Source: Parapristionchus giblindavisi (lineage: Eukaryota > Nematoda > Chromadorea > Rhabditida > Diplogasteridae). From it: a DNA stretch of 64,000 nucleotides. A program made the position numbers and the translations under genes. Of the stretch, positions 10,309 through 24,001 are shown in pieces. Numbering within the stretch: the first letter of the stretch is position 1; each line of letters begins with the position of its first letter. Where the stretch lies: NCBI GenBank assembly GCA_943737045.1, contig CALSFV010000065.1:310001-374000 (forward strand). Direction: 5' to 3'. Under the pieces are notes generated by a model. It was given only the letters and a program-made list of their open reading frames with translations. It had not been told where the DNA came from and ran no database searches.

Positions 10309-13300
10309 ATGTCCTCCTCATCAAAAGATATTCATTGGATTGATTATGCTGTATTTGCTCTATCTCTTCTATTATCCATATCAACTGGAGTCTATCAAGC
10401 TGTCAAGTTAGTTCATTATATCAATCGATGGATAGATCATATCTAATCTTCAGAAGTCATTTCTTTCCATCTCAATCATCCTCACAAAAGGATGATTATC
10501 TAATGGGAGGACGTCAAATGCCTCCTATTCCTGTTGCTCTTTCATTACTCACTACATTCCTATCGGGTATTCTTATGTTAGGAGTACCAGCTGAGGTATA
10601 TCTCAGAGGTATCAATTAATCAATCAACAATCCTACTCTACCGTACTCTTTAGGTGGTCAAATCTGGTTAAACTTCGTTGTGGGAGCCATATCATCTCTA
10701 ATCACTGCTCATGTATTCCTTCCAGTATTCTATAAGATGAAGAGTACTTGTCTTCATGAATATTTCATTCATAGGTACAGTATTACTTTCTCATATCTAC
10801 CGTATCCCTTCTAATCTACAGTATTCCTTTATCAGATATGATTCATTAATTATTCGTCGTTTATTCTCACTTCTCTTCTGCTTTTTCACCATCTCCTATA
10901 TGAGTATAGTGATCTATGCTCCATCTGTTGCCCTCTCTAAAGTACTCGATATCAACAAATCAATACTCATCATAGTCAGTCTCATTCATCATCCTATCAA
11001 TCAATAATTGATTGTGATTATAGATCTTTGGTTTATCAACAACATTATATACTTGTATAGGAGGACTGAAGGCTGTGGTATGGGCTGATTCTATTCAGGT
11101 ATCGTATACTCTATTCTATTGATTAGATATAGAAGGATTGGAGTAGTTTAGGCAGTAATGATGTATGCAGGAGTAATATCTCTTCTAATCAAAGGTGTAC
11201 TCCATGAAAGAGTTGGAGGGATAGGAAGAGTTATGGAATTGGCTCTTGATAGTGGAAGATTGAATGAAATATTAAGGATTAATCCTGATATGGCACAGGT
11301 TACATACTCATTATATTATATCTTACAAGGAGTCTCTTTCAGCTTAAGGTGGCGAAAAGTGACGAGTTATAGCTCATTTGAAAGCCCTTTCTCTGTAAAA
11401 TAAGAATGAATGTTTAAAAAATCCGAAACGGATCTATACATGCATTTAAAAAATCCAAAGTTTGAGCAATTTCTGCCGTGAAATTCCTGTGTAATGGCGG
11501 TTGAATTGCCGTACAATGATGGGCTACCTCTCCGCACTCCCTCACCGAGCTAGAGGTGGCGCAGTGGTAAAGATGTCGCTTGAAATTTTTGCGCTGCAGG
11601 TTCGATCCCCACCGATGCGACATGTTTTGCACGATTTTTTGCACTTGTCTTTTTATGATTTTTTTCTTTAAAAATTTTTTGATCCGCTGCAGTCATTGCG
11701 AGGACTTATTTTGTTTCATGTGCATGGTAGTTGAATACCATGATTGTTAGATCTGTTCTAATTGTTTGTATTTCGCTTTGTAACAAATGAATTATCTGTT
11801 ATTTAATAATGAACGGATGAGACATGACAATAGGATCGTAAGACATGATAGGAATAAGATATTTTTTTGAAATTGTGCAAAAAGACAAGTGTAAAAATCG
11901 TGCAAAACATGTCGCATCGGTGGGGATCGAACCCGCAGCGCCAAAATTGTAAGCGACATCTTTACCAGGGTTGTGCGGAAAATTTTCCGACCGGAAAAAT
12001 TTTCCGGTTTTTCCGACCCCTTTTCGGTAAATTTTCCGACCGGAAAATTTTCCGAAAAAATACCGGAAAACCGGAAAAAATTTAATGCTCTACAGAGTAA
12101 AAAAATACATATGAAATACAACATTTGAAGATTTTTTGGTCATTTTTATCAGACTGGTAATAGTTCTTCCCCATGATTTGATAATAATGATCAACAATCA
12201 CGTATATGGCGTTGTTGTTCCTAAACGCGAACATTCAACTCCTAGGATTCTAAGCTTCACATTGTTTGTTTACATGTTTTTGGGTAATTGTTATCTTTTA
12301 TTTGCTGCAAAATGATTTTTGATCATTCCTATGTATGCTTTGATCGTTTTCGAAAGAAATTGTTATATGAAACACAAGAAAATGCGTTTTGCAGAAAATT
12401 TTCCGGATTTTTCGATTTTTCCGGTTTTTTCCGGTATTTTAGACCGGAAAAAAAGTTTTCCGACATTTTTTCCGAAAAATATTTTCCGCACAACCCTGAT
12501 CTTTACCACTGCGCCACCACTAGCTCGGAGAGAGAGTGCGGAGAGGTAGCCCATCATTGTACGGCAATTCAACCGCCATTACACAGGAATTTCACGGCAG
12601 AAATTGCTCAAATCTTGGATTTTTTTAAATCCATGCACAGAGCCGTTTCGGATTTTTTTTAGACATACATTCTTGTTCTACAGAAAATTTGCTTTCGAAT
12701 GAGCTATAAATCATCACTTTTCGCCACCTTAAGACATAAGAGACTCCTTGTTAGTGTTAAGTTGTTTATTGGAATGTGTTTACTCTTAACATATAATGAT
12801 TACAGTATAATAGTCTATGGATAAATATTGGATCAGGGACTATAACATGGTTGGCATCATTTGGAGTTAATCAATTAGCTATTCAACGATATTCGAGTCT
12901 TCCATCCCTCAAACAGGGACAGGTGTGTGATATTATTGATTGATTGATTATTGTATTGATTGATTACAGAAGATCATTTACTATACCTTGATACCATTCA
13001 TTATTCTGTGTACACTTGTTTCTTCTATCGGATTGGTAGCACTTGCTTATTACTATAATTGTGATCCTATGGAGACTCATGAGGTATACGGTATCATCAT
13101 ACATTTTATTGATTGATTCAATGAATAATGAAGATAATAGTGATTGATGCAGATAGAAGACAAGGATCATATCATTATTCTTTTTGCTCGTGATATTCTC
13201 CGTAAGTGATTGATGATACTATTGATTGATTGATCTATTTATTGATTGATTCAGAACCAACTTGTGGTCTATTTGGTCTGTATGTGTCATGTATTCTAGC

Positions 13301-14585
13301 AGCTACACTATCTACTCTATCATCTGGTTAGTATATATCATACACAGTAACCCCTTAATGTCCTTCTCTTTTCTTCTTTTTGTTCTTGGTTTAATGATTC
13401 TCGTGAATGGTCTTTCGATAGTCAAATAGTTCAAACAGATCTATCTGCTTGTCTTACTTTAACCACAATATGTAGTAATATTTATATGAATGAATAATGA
13501 TGTATTATAGGGATGAATAGTATGTCTGCTGCAATCTATGAAGATTTTCTTAAACAAAAACTCGATGGTAAAATCTCTGACTCTAAAGCAACACTTATTA
13601 GTAAAGTAAGAATAGTAGTTATACTTTCATCTATTACTATTATCATTATAGGGATTAACAATACTCACAGGAATTGTATCGACTTCAGTCGCATTCGCTG
13701 CTGAAAGCTTAGGTGGAATACTCAGGGTATGTCACATTTACCGTAACCTAGTTATTTATATTCTACCGTAATCCATGCACATTTCTTCTACCGTAGTCCT
13801 TTGATCTTTCATCTACCGTACTCTCATCTAGGTGTGTATCTCTGTAATGGGTGCAATGTCTGGACCAATGGTTGCAATCTTTGTTCTCGCAATGTTTTTC
13901 CCTCGTAATGGAGCTATGTCTACTCTTGTATCATTCGTTATCTCCAATATTATCATGTATGATGATCTACAAATGATCTTTGATCTTTGATCTTTATTTT
14001 CTATTTAGGATGATAATCTGTGTTCTTAACTATGTACAGGATCCATATCGTGATCTGTTCTTACCTACAAATACTACGTGAGTTCTCCTATTCATCTACC
14101 GTATCTATGTCTATTCAATCAATATTCTATTGTAGATCAGAAGGTTGTATTGGTCTATCAACGAACAATATTACATTACGAGTCAGTCCATCATATGATG
14201 CTCACTTTGGAGATCCAGAAACTTCATATATTGCTAGGTACGGTAATCATTGGTTACGGTGTCTTCGAGCATTCATGTTCGTATTGAATGTTTTCTCATT
14301 TCAGAATATCTACATACAACTATTCAGCTGTTGGTTTCATCATAATGTTAGCCATAGGAATTCCACTAACTTTCTTTGAAAAAGAAGATAAAACAAAGAG
14401 ATATCTATCATATTATGCTAGAAAGTAAGTTGATCTTTGATCTCTCATGATTATATTGATCTTTGATCTTTCTCAGTGAGAAATGGCCTGAAGATAAACA
14501 CGAGAGTGATCATCTTCGTCATACAATTTCATCAAAATCAACTAAATCATCTCATTCACCACTTTTATCATCTTCATCTTCATAA
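10309..14585 (+). CDS. SLC5-family sodium/solute symporter (multivitamin/monocarboxylate transporter-like)
   Basis: Multi-spanning plasma-membrane transporter coupling Na+ to uptake of a small solute (family knowledge; substrate not deducible). The start is MSSSSKDIHWIDYAVFALSL, with TM1 in the first exon. The second exon has YLMGGRQMPPIPVALSL and LGVPAEVY, classic SLC5 signatures. Later exons give SMSIVIYAPSVALSK-like, GLKAVVWADSIQ, WLASFGVNQLAIQRY, AATLSTLSSG-MNSMSAAIYEDF and GAMSGPMVAIFVLAMFFPR, all in family order. The C-terminal tail is Ser-rich and cytoplasmic, ending at the TAA at 14583-14585. About 15 exons; most introns are 40-100 bp, but the one at 11299-12818 is 1.5 kb because of a nested transposon pair. 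One intron (about 13730-13830) holds four TCTACCGTA-like copies. The gene converges on the next one, 375 bp away. Confidence 0.88.
11326..12750. mobile_element. Foldback element with inverted tRNA-like sequences, in an SLC5 intron (TTA flanks)
   Basis: The ends CAAGGAGTCTCTT and AAGAGACTCCTTG are flanked by TTA at 11323-11325 and 12751-12753. The arms continue with CTTAAGGTGGCGAAAAGTGA and its complement. Each arm includes a tRNA-like block, on the left about 11547-11615 with box A TGGCGCAGTGG and box B GGTTCGATCCC. The right arm is split by a hAT-like element (11966-12498). The whole insertion lies between the exon ending NPDMAQ and the exon beginning YNSLWINIG, so it is purely intronic. Confidence 0.8.
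11966..12498. mobile_element. Non-autonomous hAT-like element, 533 bp, nested
   Basis: The termini CAGGGTTGTGCGG and CCGCACAACCCTG are exact inverted repeats, flanked by the 8-bp duplication ATCTTTAC at 11958-11965 and 12499-12506. CAGGG-type ends with 8-bp duplications are the hallmark of the hAT superfamily (known). The interior is rich in GGAAAATTTTCCG-like palindromes and codes for no transposase. It interrupts the right arm of the surrounding foldback exactly within its tRNA-like part, so it is the younger insertion. Confidence 0.9.
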
Positions 14586-14960
14586 TATTTACCGTAATCC
14601 ATTCAATTGAATACTAACCATCTGAACTAGTCTCTACTAATGATTAAACGTGTCCATATTCTCATTCTTGCCGTGTATTAATTCACCCTGTGACATATCC
14701 CCCTTCTCCCTGTGAATGCTCATCATTTGTATTACTGTACCATATCGTATTGATATAGGAAACGAATGAAATATCATTTATTGATCTCTTTGAGAGATGT
14801 TATCTTCTGAGTTTGAATGGAAGAAGAGGTAATCGAAGAGATAAGGGAAGAGATGATAATGAACGGAAGGGATAAAAGCTCTTTAAGAGAATTGAATGTT
14901 ATCACCGAGATTAGTACAATGAATGAATGAGTAATGATATAGTATAGAATGAATGAATGA

Positions 14961-17252
<2,292 letters not shown>

Positions 17253-17875
17253 TGTATATTATATATATATATATTAATCAATATTTCTTCCTATTCACTT
17301 ATGCATTCTACAGAGAATTACTGTAATCGAAGATTACTGTAATACAGTAACAGATCAACCAAAATGGCAGTATGGGAAATCGATTCCAACGAATGAAACT
17401 CAAGTAAAACGATACTATACAGAGATATTTGCTGTCTTTTATAGTTGTTCTGATATATCAGAAAAGACATATTTAAATGGATGAATGAGATAATATGAAA
17501 AGGTACAAGACGATAGAAATCATATCATGGGGGAATTACAATCAAATTATGCAAACTTTGGTTGATTTATTATGCTCATATCCAATTAATGACTATATAA
17601 TTATTATGTTTAATGAATGAACAATGACCTCTTATATATTATGTATAGTATGGAATCATTACAGTAATCAGAGTATATGGATTATTGATTGATTTGATTA
17701 GATTAATGAATACATGAGAGATAGAGTCAATGGATAGAATGGAGTGAATAGAGTAGAGAATACTATAGAAGGAATCATATGAGAGACGAAGAGGAAGGAA
17801 GTAATGATCTAATTAGTAAGGAATGACAATGGATAAATAGATGGGAGGAGTAGACAAGGGATGATATAAATGAAT
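17253..17875. other. Gene-free stretch between two minus-strand genes
   Basis: AT-rich, with a short AT dinucleotide run near 17262-17276 just upstream of the HDHD5 start. No coding exon, RNA gene or repeat family is recognisable. It should contain the HDHD5 promoter and the 3' end of the upstream gene. Confidence 0.4.
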
Positions 17876-20800
17876 CTATATAGCTTCTACATCAATAGTT
17901 CCATTTGAAGATAAGAATTCTTTCCAATTAATATGAAGATTATCAGTTTTGATAAGTGATAAAAGAATGAAACATTCTCCTGATGATGGTTCCATTATCT
18001 ATAATCATTATCATTATATTCAATACTATTACCACCTCTTTCCAATGCACTTCTTAATCTTTCTACCCTCACCTCGGGTTTTTTCTCGCAACTTGCGCGC
18101 AACTTACGGTACCTTGCGCCGCAAGTTAACGAAATCGCAACTTGCGCGCCACATGTGCAACACTTGCGCGCAACTTACGGTACCTTGCTCCGCAAGTTAT
18201 CACAAGCACCACTTGCGCGCAACATATGCGACACTTGCGTGCCCGAAGTGCAACGTTTTGCTGCATGCTTTACCGTGTAAGTCGCGCACTTTCGGCAAAT
18301 TGAATATTTTCCTCACATTTTTGTTATTTTTCTAACTTTTTTCGTTTCACGTATCTATTCACCGTTGTTACAAAAATAATATATGCTTAATTAGTCGCCA
18401 GTACCACGGCCTTGCGCAAGGAACCGTCCTCCGGCAAGTATGAAGAGGAGGAGATCGAGGAACTCCGCTATGAACTTACGAGGTTACATCTTTTGCAACT
18501 CAGTCTATTTTCATTGATTTCATACTATTTGCTGTGTTGCATTTCTATTACGTGCCTGCAGTCGTATGTACACAATTGTAGATGTTGCATGAAGTCGCAG
18601 GCACGTAGTAAACTGCAACGTACACAGAGAATCTGGAATAAGCTTGCCGCAAACATGCAACAGTTTCGTAAATTGCGAATAAATTGCATGCTGTTGCCTT
18701 CACGACAACAGTTTCAAAGCAATTTACTTGCAACTTGCTTCGTTGTTGCTTTAGACCTCAGTTTAGGGTTAATTGCCGGTTATTTCTTTCATCCTTGCTC
18801 TGTTTATGGAGCAAGGATGAAACAAGTTGCCGGAAAATTATATTTTATTTAGTTTGTGGCAAGTTTGCTGCAAGGGTTGGATGTGGTTGCCGAATCATTG
18901 TTTCCAAGTTCATCCAATTCTTGCGGCAAGCTTTCTCCCCATTCTTTGTGTATGCTAAATTGATTCGATAGCCGTAACTACCAACCGAACATGTCCGTAT
19001 CCGACGGACGGCCAAGCTGCGGCCGCAAAATGGTCGGATAGTTTTCCAGCTGGCGGTCATTTTGTGGCCACAACTTAGCAGTCCGTCTGGTCGTCATGAG
19101 ATGTCGTTGACCGAAGAAGTTTTGCAGTACAAACACCTATATTCATTGAGAATTATTGATTGACTATTCTGTAGGTCCTCAACCTCGGTGAACACCCCCT
19201 GAAGGAGGGCTACACAGCACTCGCAGTTGGACAAGGTACCGCTGTTCAGACTTCTTTTTATTGGAACTTATGTTGTGCCAGTTAGTTATTCACTCGTACT
19301 TGGATACTTCTAATTATAGCCCTTTTTATAACCATCTCCATATATTTGTGTTTACTATCAAGCAACTGAAGGATCAATTTCAGTTTCAGATTCATTCATA
19401 CTTCGGCAAGAATTCTCGAGGCCCTAACCATTCGATACACTCATCAATAAGATTAAATATTTCTCACAGAGGTACATTATGATTTAATTATTATTTTTCT
19501 TATTTGTTTATCAATCATTTAAAACATTAGTAATGAACCAAAAGATGAGAGTGATGGAGTTACATCGCTTGTGCAATTTCGGTTTGGGAGAGATTTATTG
19601 ATTGGTTTCGAAATTGAGGAAAGATAGCCTTCTTGTTTCTTGTAAGATTTGTCCCATTCATTAGATAAATAAATTTCTACGGGAGCACCATCGATGTCAT
19701 TGATTGTGTTACACTATATAGTTGAGAGGATCCATTTCTACACGTTTCAATTGTATAACTATATATTTCATCATTTCAGTCGTGGTCAGGGTTCATCTAT
19801 CGACTGATGTCATGTAGTCGTGACGTCATTCTATTCGGAGTGATGGAAGTGCTCGATGCACATATTGATAGGATGACATGGTGAGTGGAAGACTTTTGAT
19901 ACGGTAGATATGAGCCTGATGATGGAAACGGTAGATATGACAGAATGATTGGCCACACTTAGTAGTTAAATATGAGTTGAATGATTGGATTCACGGTGGA
20001 TACGGTAGATATGGGCGTAATGACTGTAATACTTTGGCTACGATAGATGTGAGTAGTGTTTTTGTATGGTTTAGATCTGTCATTTCAATAATACAAATCG
20101 ATCGATCAATACCATGTGATTACAGATGCTTGGATCGTTCCTCCTTCCGCTCTCTGCTCTCGATAGGTGGTCCTCCGTGCCAAGCCAAGCCAACACCTGC
20201 CCAAGTCGCTCATGCATCCTCATCTAACTGTTGTTTGCATACATTCATTAATCTCATCCCAACATATTTATTGATTGATTGTTCTTCATCCGAGTGGACT
20301 ACCCAATCCCAACTGTGTTCCATTCCCATTAGTTTGTCTAATTGTGAAACTACTTGATTTTGCCTTATTATCGTCTTCATTGTCATTGTATTTGTATCTT
20401 TCACTTTCTTTCCTCTACCTCATCCTATACGCTTCATTTTTTGTTGTATTGATTCGACGCCTGTGATATGTACTATGTCAATTTGATGTCGATTCGTGCA
20501 ATAAATCGTTCAAATATAATATTTTGTTTCCTACAGAAAGAATAGTAAAGGATGAACGGGGCGGGGTGGGGGAGGGGGTAGCCAGTATCGCAAGTGGCGC
20601 GCCACGATATCGCCCGTTGCGCGGCATATAGGCGCAACTTGCGCGCTACTTGTGAGCACGTGCGCCGCAATCGCGGCGCACCGTGCAACAAGTGGCGCGC
20701 ATGTGGCCGCTAAGTTGCGCGCAAGTGGCGAAAAAAGACACGAGACTCTCCAATTCCTTATCTCCCTCTCCCTCATGATTGTCATCTCTCCCTCTCCCTC

Positions 20801-22105
20801 TCCCTCTTCCCCTTCACTCACCTCAAATTCAGCACTTTCAGCATTGACAGAGGAAGGGAACTGTAAACGGATACATTAGAAGAAAAGAAGAAGAATGAAT
20901 GAATCAAGTTGATGAAAGTGAATCTATTCAAACAACTAAGACAATATCATACTCATGACTCATTTACCTACTTCCTATTTATACCGTATACTATTTATAT
21001 TAAATCAATTCCATTTATAAACACCAAAAACTATATTATAGATAGAACATAATGTATGGTATATACAAAATCAAGATACAAAATAGAATATGATACAAAC
21101 CTGTTTAATATCCAATACAAATACATCAACTCTATTTCCATTTCCTCTCTTCTTCTTCTTATCAGTTTGTACATTGAGAGTAAAGGCTAGACTATTTGAA
21201 GTGAGATCAAATTTAGTGAATGTTCCATTTGATAAGAGTTTAGATGGTGATCCAGGCTGAAATCATTTCATTTCATTACAATTGAATAGAATGGAATGAA
21301 TATCACGAGAAGAAGACTATCTCTCTATTATGATACCATATATTCTCATGAATATTCTATATGAAGAATATATTATTAATGTGAATCATCAATACTATCT
21401 ATGAATACTGTAGTATCAACTAATACTTATACAACTAAATAAAGATATGAGATCAAGTAGATATAATGAGTCATATATGGAATATATGGTTACCTTCTTG
21501 AAGTGAGTTACTATTGAATTGAGTAAACTCTTCTTCTTCTTCAGTCCATGAGCTTTCAACATCAATTGAACTTTAGTACCAGAATCCTGTAGAGACAATG
21601 ACATACTTAGAAGACTTTGATAGACTGATGGAATAGAGTGAATGGATAGATATATCAAGTCAATCTATCACTATTTCAAGGTTATCTCCATCTGCATCTA
21701 TCTAACTCTCACTCTTCCTATCAACTACTTTCATCAGATAGGCTAATTTATTCCCTCCTCTTTTTATTTTACTCACTCTATCTAATCATCCCTTCATTCA
21801 TTTCTTACTGACACTTCCCAATATAATCCTGTTACTGACTCATTTATCTTAATGTACTATTATTATATCATTCACTCTGAATACAGACCCCCTACCGTAA
21901 GCCCTCTCAAGATCAAAGATCAACTTACAGAAACAACGATGACAGATACATTACGTGTTCCAATACTATCAACAGATGTTGAACTTCCAGAAGGGGATGA
22001 TTCCTTCTTAGATGGAATAGATACTCTTTTAGATGGAGATGATGACATCTTAGGTGATGATGATGATGGAGGAGGAGATGGATACTTTGTCTCTTCTACT
22101 TCCAT
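17876..22105 (-). CDS. Unrecognised 195-aa basic protein, five exons
   Basis: Exons 21929-22105, 21494-21586, 21101-21256, 20822-20860 and 17876-17998 all start and end in phase 0 with GT-AG borders, giving 195 codons. The N-terminal 50 residues are Pro/Ser-rich low complexity (MEVEETKYPSPPPSSSSPK). A compact region follows: RNVSVIVVS, SGTKVQLMLKAHGLKKKKSL, then FTKFDLTSNSLAFTLNVQT, a KKKKRGNGNR basic patch and VDVFVLDIKQ. The end is GECFILLSLIKTDNLHI and WKEFLSSNGTIDVEAI. The alternation of beta-like strands and lysine patches could suit a nucleic-acid or cytoskeletal binding protein, but no family is recognised. The small exon (13 residues) and the last exon are the least certain joins. The last intron is 2.8 kb and packed with GC-rich repeats. 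Confidence 0.55.
18091..18232. repeat. 71-bp GC-rich tandem repeat, two copies
   Basis: Two adjacent copies begin ACTTGCGCGCAACTTACGGT at 18091 and 18162. Related words (TTGCGCGC, GGCGCGC, GCAACTTGC) recur at 18550-18780 and 20585-20735. The base composition contrasts sharply with the AT-rich surroundings. It lies in the last intron of the 195-aa gene. Confidence 0.65.
18405..19880 (+). other. Exon-like plus-strand segments inside the minus-strand intron (possible gene remnant)
   Basis: Three stretches have good splice borders and GC-richer, less biased codons. About 18405-18482 encodes TTALRKEPSSGKYEEEEIEE. 19174-19234 encodes VLNLGEHPLKEGYTALAVGQ after TTCTGTAG and before GTACC. 19782-19880 encodes SWSGFIYRLMSC then DVILFGVMEVLDAHIDRMTW between TTTCAG and GTGAG. 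Their phases do not join into one frame, and the spacers are repeat-rich. I cannot name a family. They may be relics of a gene or chance. Confidence 0.25.
20585..20740. repeat. GC-rich block of GGCGCGC/TTGCGCGC words
   Basis: Multiple overlapping short palindromes (GTGGCGCGCCAC, TTGCGCGC, GCGCCGC) in about 155 bp, next to a short poly-G/GGGGGT tract. It is related in wording to the 18091-18232 repeat and lies in the same intron. It produces overlapping open frames on both strands that are not genes. Confidence 0.55.
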
Positions 22106-22851
22106 TGATTACTAATCAATAAATATGAATTGACATCTTGAATCAATCAATAATTGTTCATAAGATAGCATGAAACGTAAGATGGGAAATGAGAGAGGAA
22201 AGATAAATGTGAATGGGAAGGATAACCCATCAGACATAAATGTGACTCATTCCATTCTATTCAATACACTTTATCCATTCAAAACTTTCAATCTAAGGAA
22301 CAAAGATAACAAGGAACAATCAATGGTTGTCATATAATCAACTAATGGATAGTCAATCAAGGACAATTGAGGATAATCAATCGATAAAGACAAAGAAAGA
22401 TAAAAGGTTTAGTAGATGAACATTCTATATCCATCTGTCTATCTATTCATAATAATTGGATTTCATAATCCATGCATGTAGATGTCATTGAATGGAATAA
22501 AGGAAGGAGAAATGAATGACTCAACTGTGTCCCCCTTCTTCTATTCCCTCTACGAACTCTCTCTCAATTTGTTGACTCTCTCTCTCCTTCTTCTCATCGG
22601 CTCATCTCTCAACCTCGCACTAGAGGATGCAACAAGTGACAGAATGAGGGAACAACAGACATAGAGGGAGAGGGAGAGGGAGAGGATATTGAGACAGTAC
22701 TCATACAATTCTACTCAACTCAAGTGGATATAATGAATCGAGTCTAACAATCCATACTATGATCTCTTTCTTCTACACAATTGTGACCTTCAACCATCAA
22801 TCACATCAATCACAAACAAAACAAAAACATAAAACATAACAAATTAGTTAA
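22106..22851. other. Intergenic stretch between the 195-aa gene and DNMT2
   Basis: No supported exon. Contains a short AGAGGG run near 22662-22684 and is otherwise AT-rich. Both flanking genes are on the minus strand, so this should hold the 195-aa gene's promoter. Confidence 0.4.
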
Positions 22852-24001
22852 TTACGAAGATAGTAATCGATGTAGCAATATAGATACTACGGTAACATTA
22901 ACAGAATTGCCAAGTGCTCTATACACCTGCTTATTTGTGATAGTTTGAGGCCATATAAATGAGGAAGGGAAAGACATAAGTAATGAGACTTCACGAGGTG
23001 AAAATGGACGAATTCTATTATTAGAATCACGAAAATATGAACCACAACCAACAAGATATTGAGTATAACTCTTTGTGAAACATGAACTAATTGTAGATGA
23101 ACCATCTACTATATTAAGGGAACTATTCTCAATTATAGAAGGAGATAGATAGATATCAGGAGATGGATTATCTTCTATTGAAATATATTGATCAATAGAT
23201 GGAAGAGCAGGTTGAATGTGTTGAGGGAGAGTTTCACTAACAATTGAAATGTATTCATACGGTCTATTAATCTCCATTGAACGAGAAGCAAGAAGATAAT
23301 AACGAGGTCGACTATTAGGTACACCGAATTGAATTGGAGATAGAAGATATTCCTACATATATCAATAATATATTATAATTAAATGAATGAAATCTAACCA
23401 CGATAGAATATCCAAACTTAGTCAAAGTATTCATAACATTTTCGTGCATAGAAGTTCCTTCAAACCCCCGTACATTCTCAATAAATATGAAACGAGGAGG
23501 ATTAATCATAGAAGATAATGAAGTCATTAATATCTTCAATGAATCACAACGACGGTCTTCTTCTCCCTTTCGATTTCCTTTTCTGTCAAAAGTCATTAGA
23601 ATACAGGAAATGAAATGATGATTACTCACAATGTGAAAGGTTGGCAAGGAGGAGACATAGTCCATATATCAGCTTCATATCCATCCAACACTTTACACGT
23701 CAAACTCTATATCAACCAATATTAGAAGACGAATCAATACTCTCGCATACCTGAATGTTGTTTTGACATAGCTTTGTTGATGGGAAATTATGGCGATATA
23801 TGGCATTTGTAGTTGTATTGATATCGAATGCAGCTACTACTCGAGTAGGAATCGAGCTGATACCTAAAAGTATAATAGAAATAACTCAAAGAAGCATTAA
23901 TAAGAAAAGATAAAAGAGGAAGAAAGAGTTAAACCTTTAAGGGCAAAGTGAACTCCTCCAATTCCACAGTAGAACTCAAGTACACGTAGTTCATTCTCCA
24001 T
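22852..24001 (-). CDS. dnmt-2: DNMT2-type C5-cytosine methyltransferase (tRNA methyltransferase)
   Basis: Transfers a methyl group from S-adenosylmethionine to cytosine 38 of certain tRNAs, classically tRNA-Asp (family knowledge). Motif I is VLEFYCGIGGVHFAL in the first exon. VVAAFDINTTTNAIYRHNFP is next. Motif IV is SPPCQPFT with the catalytic cysteine. Motif VI is FIFIENVRGFE, then FGVPNSRPRYYLLA. The DNMT2-specific SCFTKSYTQYLVGCGSYF block and motif X RALGNSVNVTVV complete the order. The CFTK block separates it from DNMT1 and DNMT3 DNA methyltransferases. Five or so exons; ATG at 23999-24001, stop TAA at 22852-22854. One join, CQPFTL-KGNRKG, aligns well with the family. All catalytic motifs are intact, so it is likely active. 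Confidence 0.93.

Noticed and set aside
20531..20821. Minus-strand frames in the GC-rich block
   Set aside because: Composition-driven; overlapping frames exist on both strands across GGCGCGC repeats.
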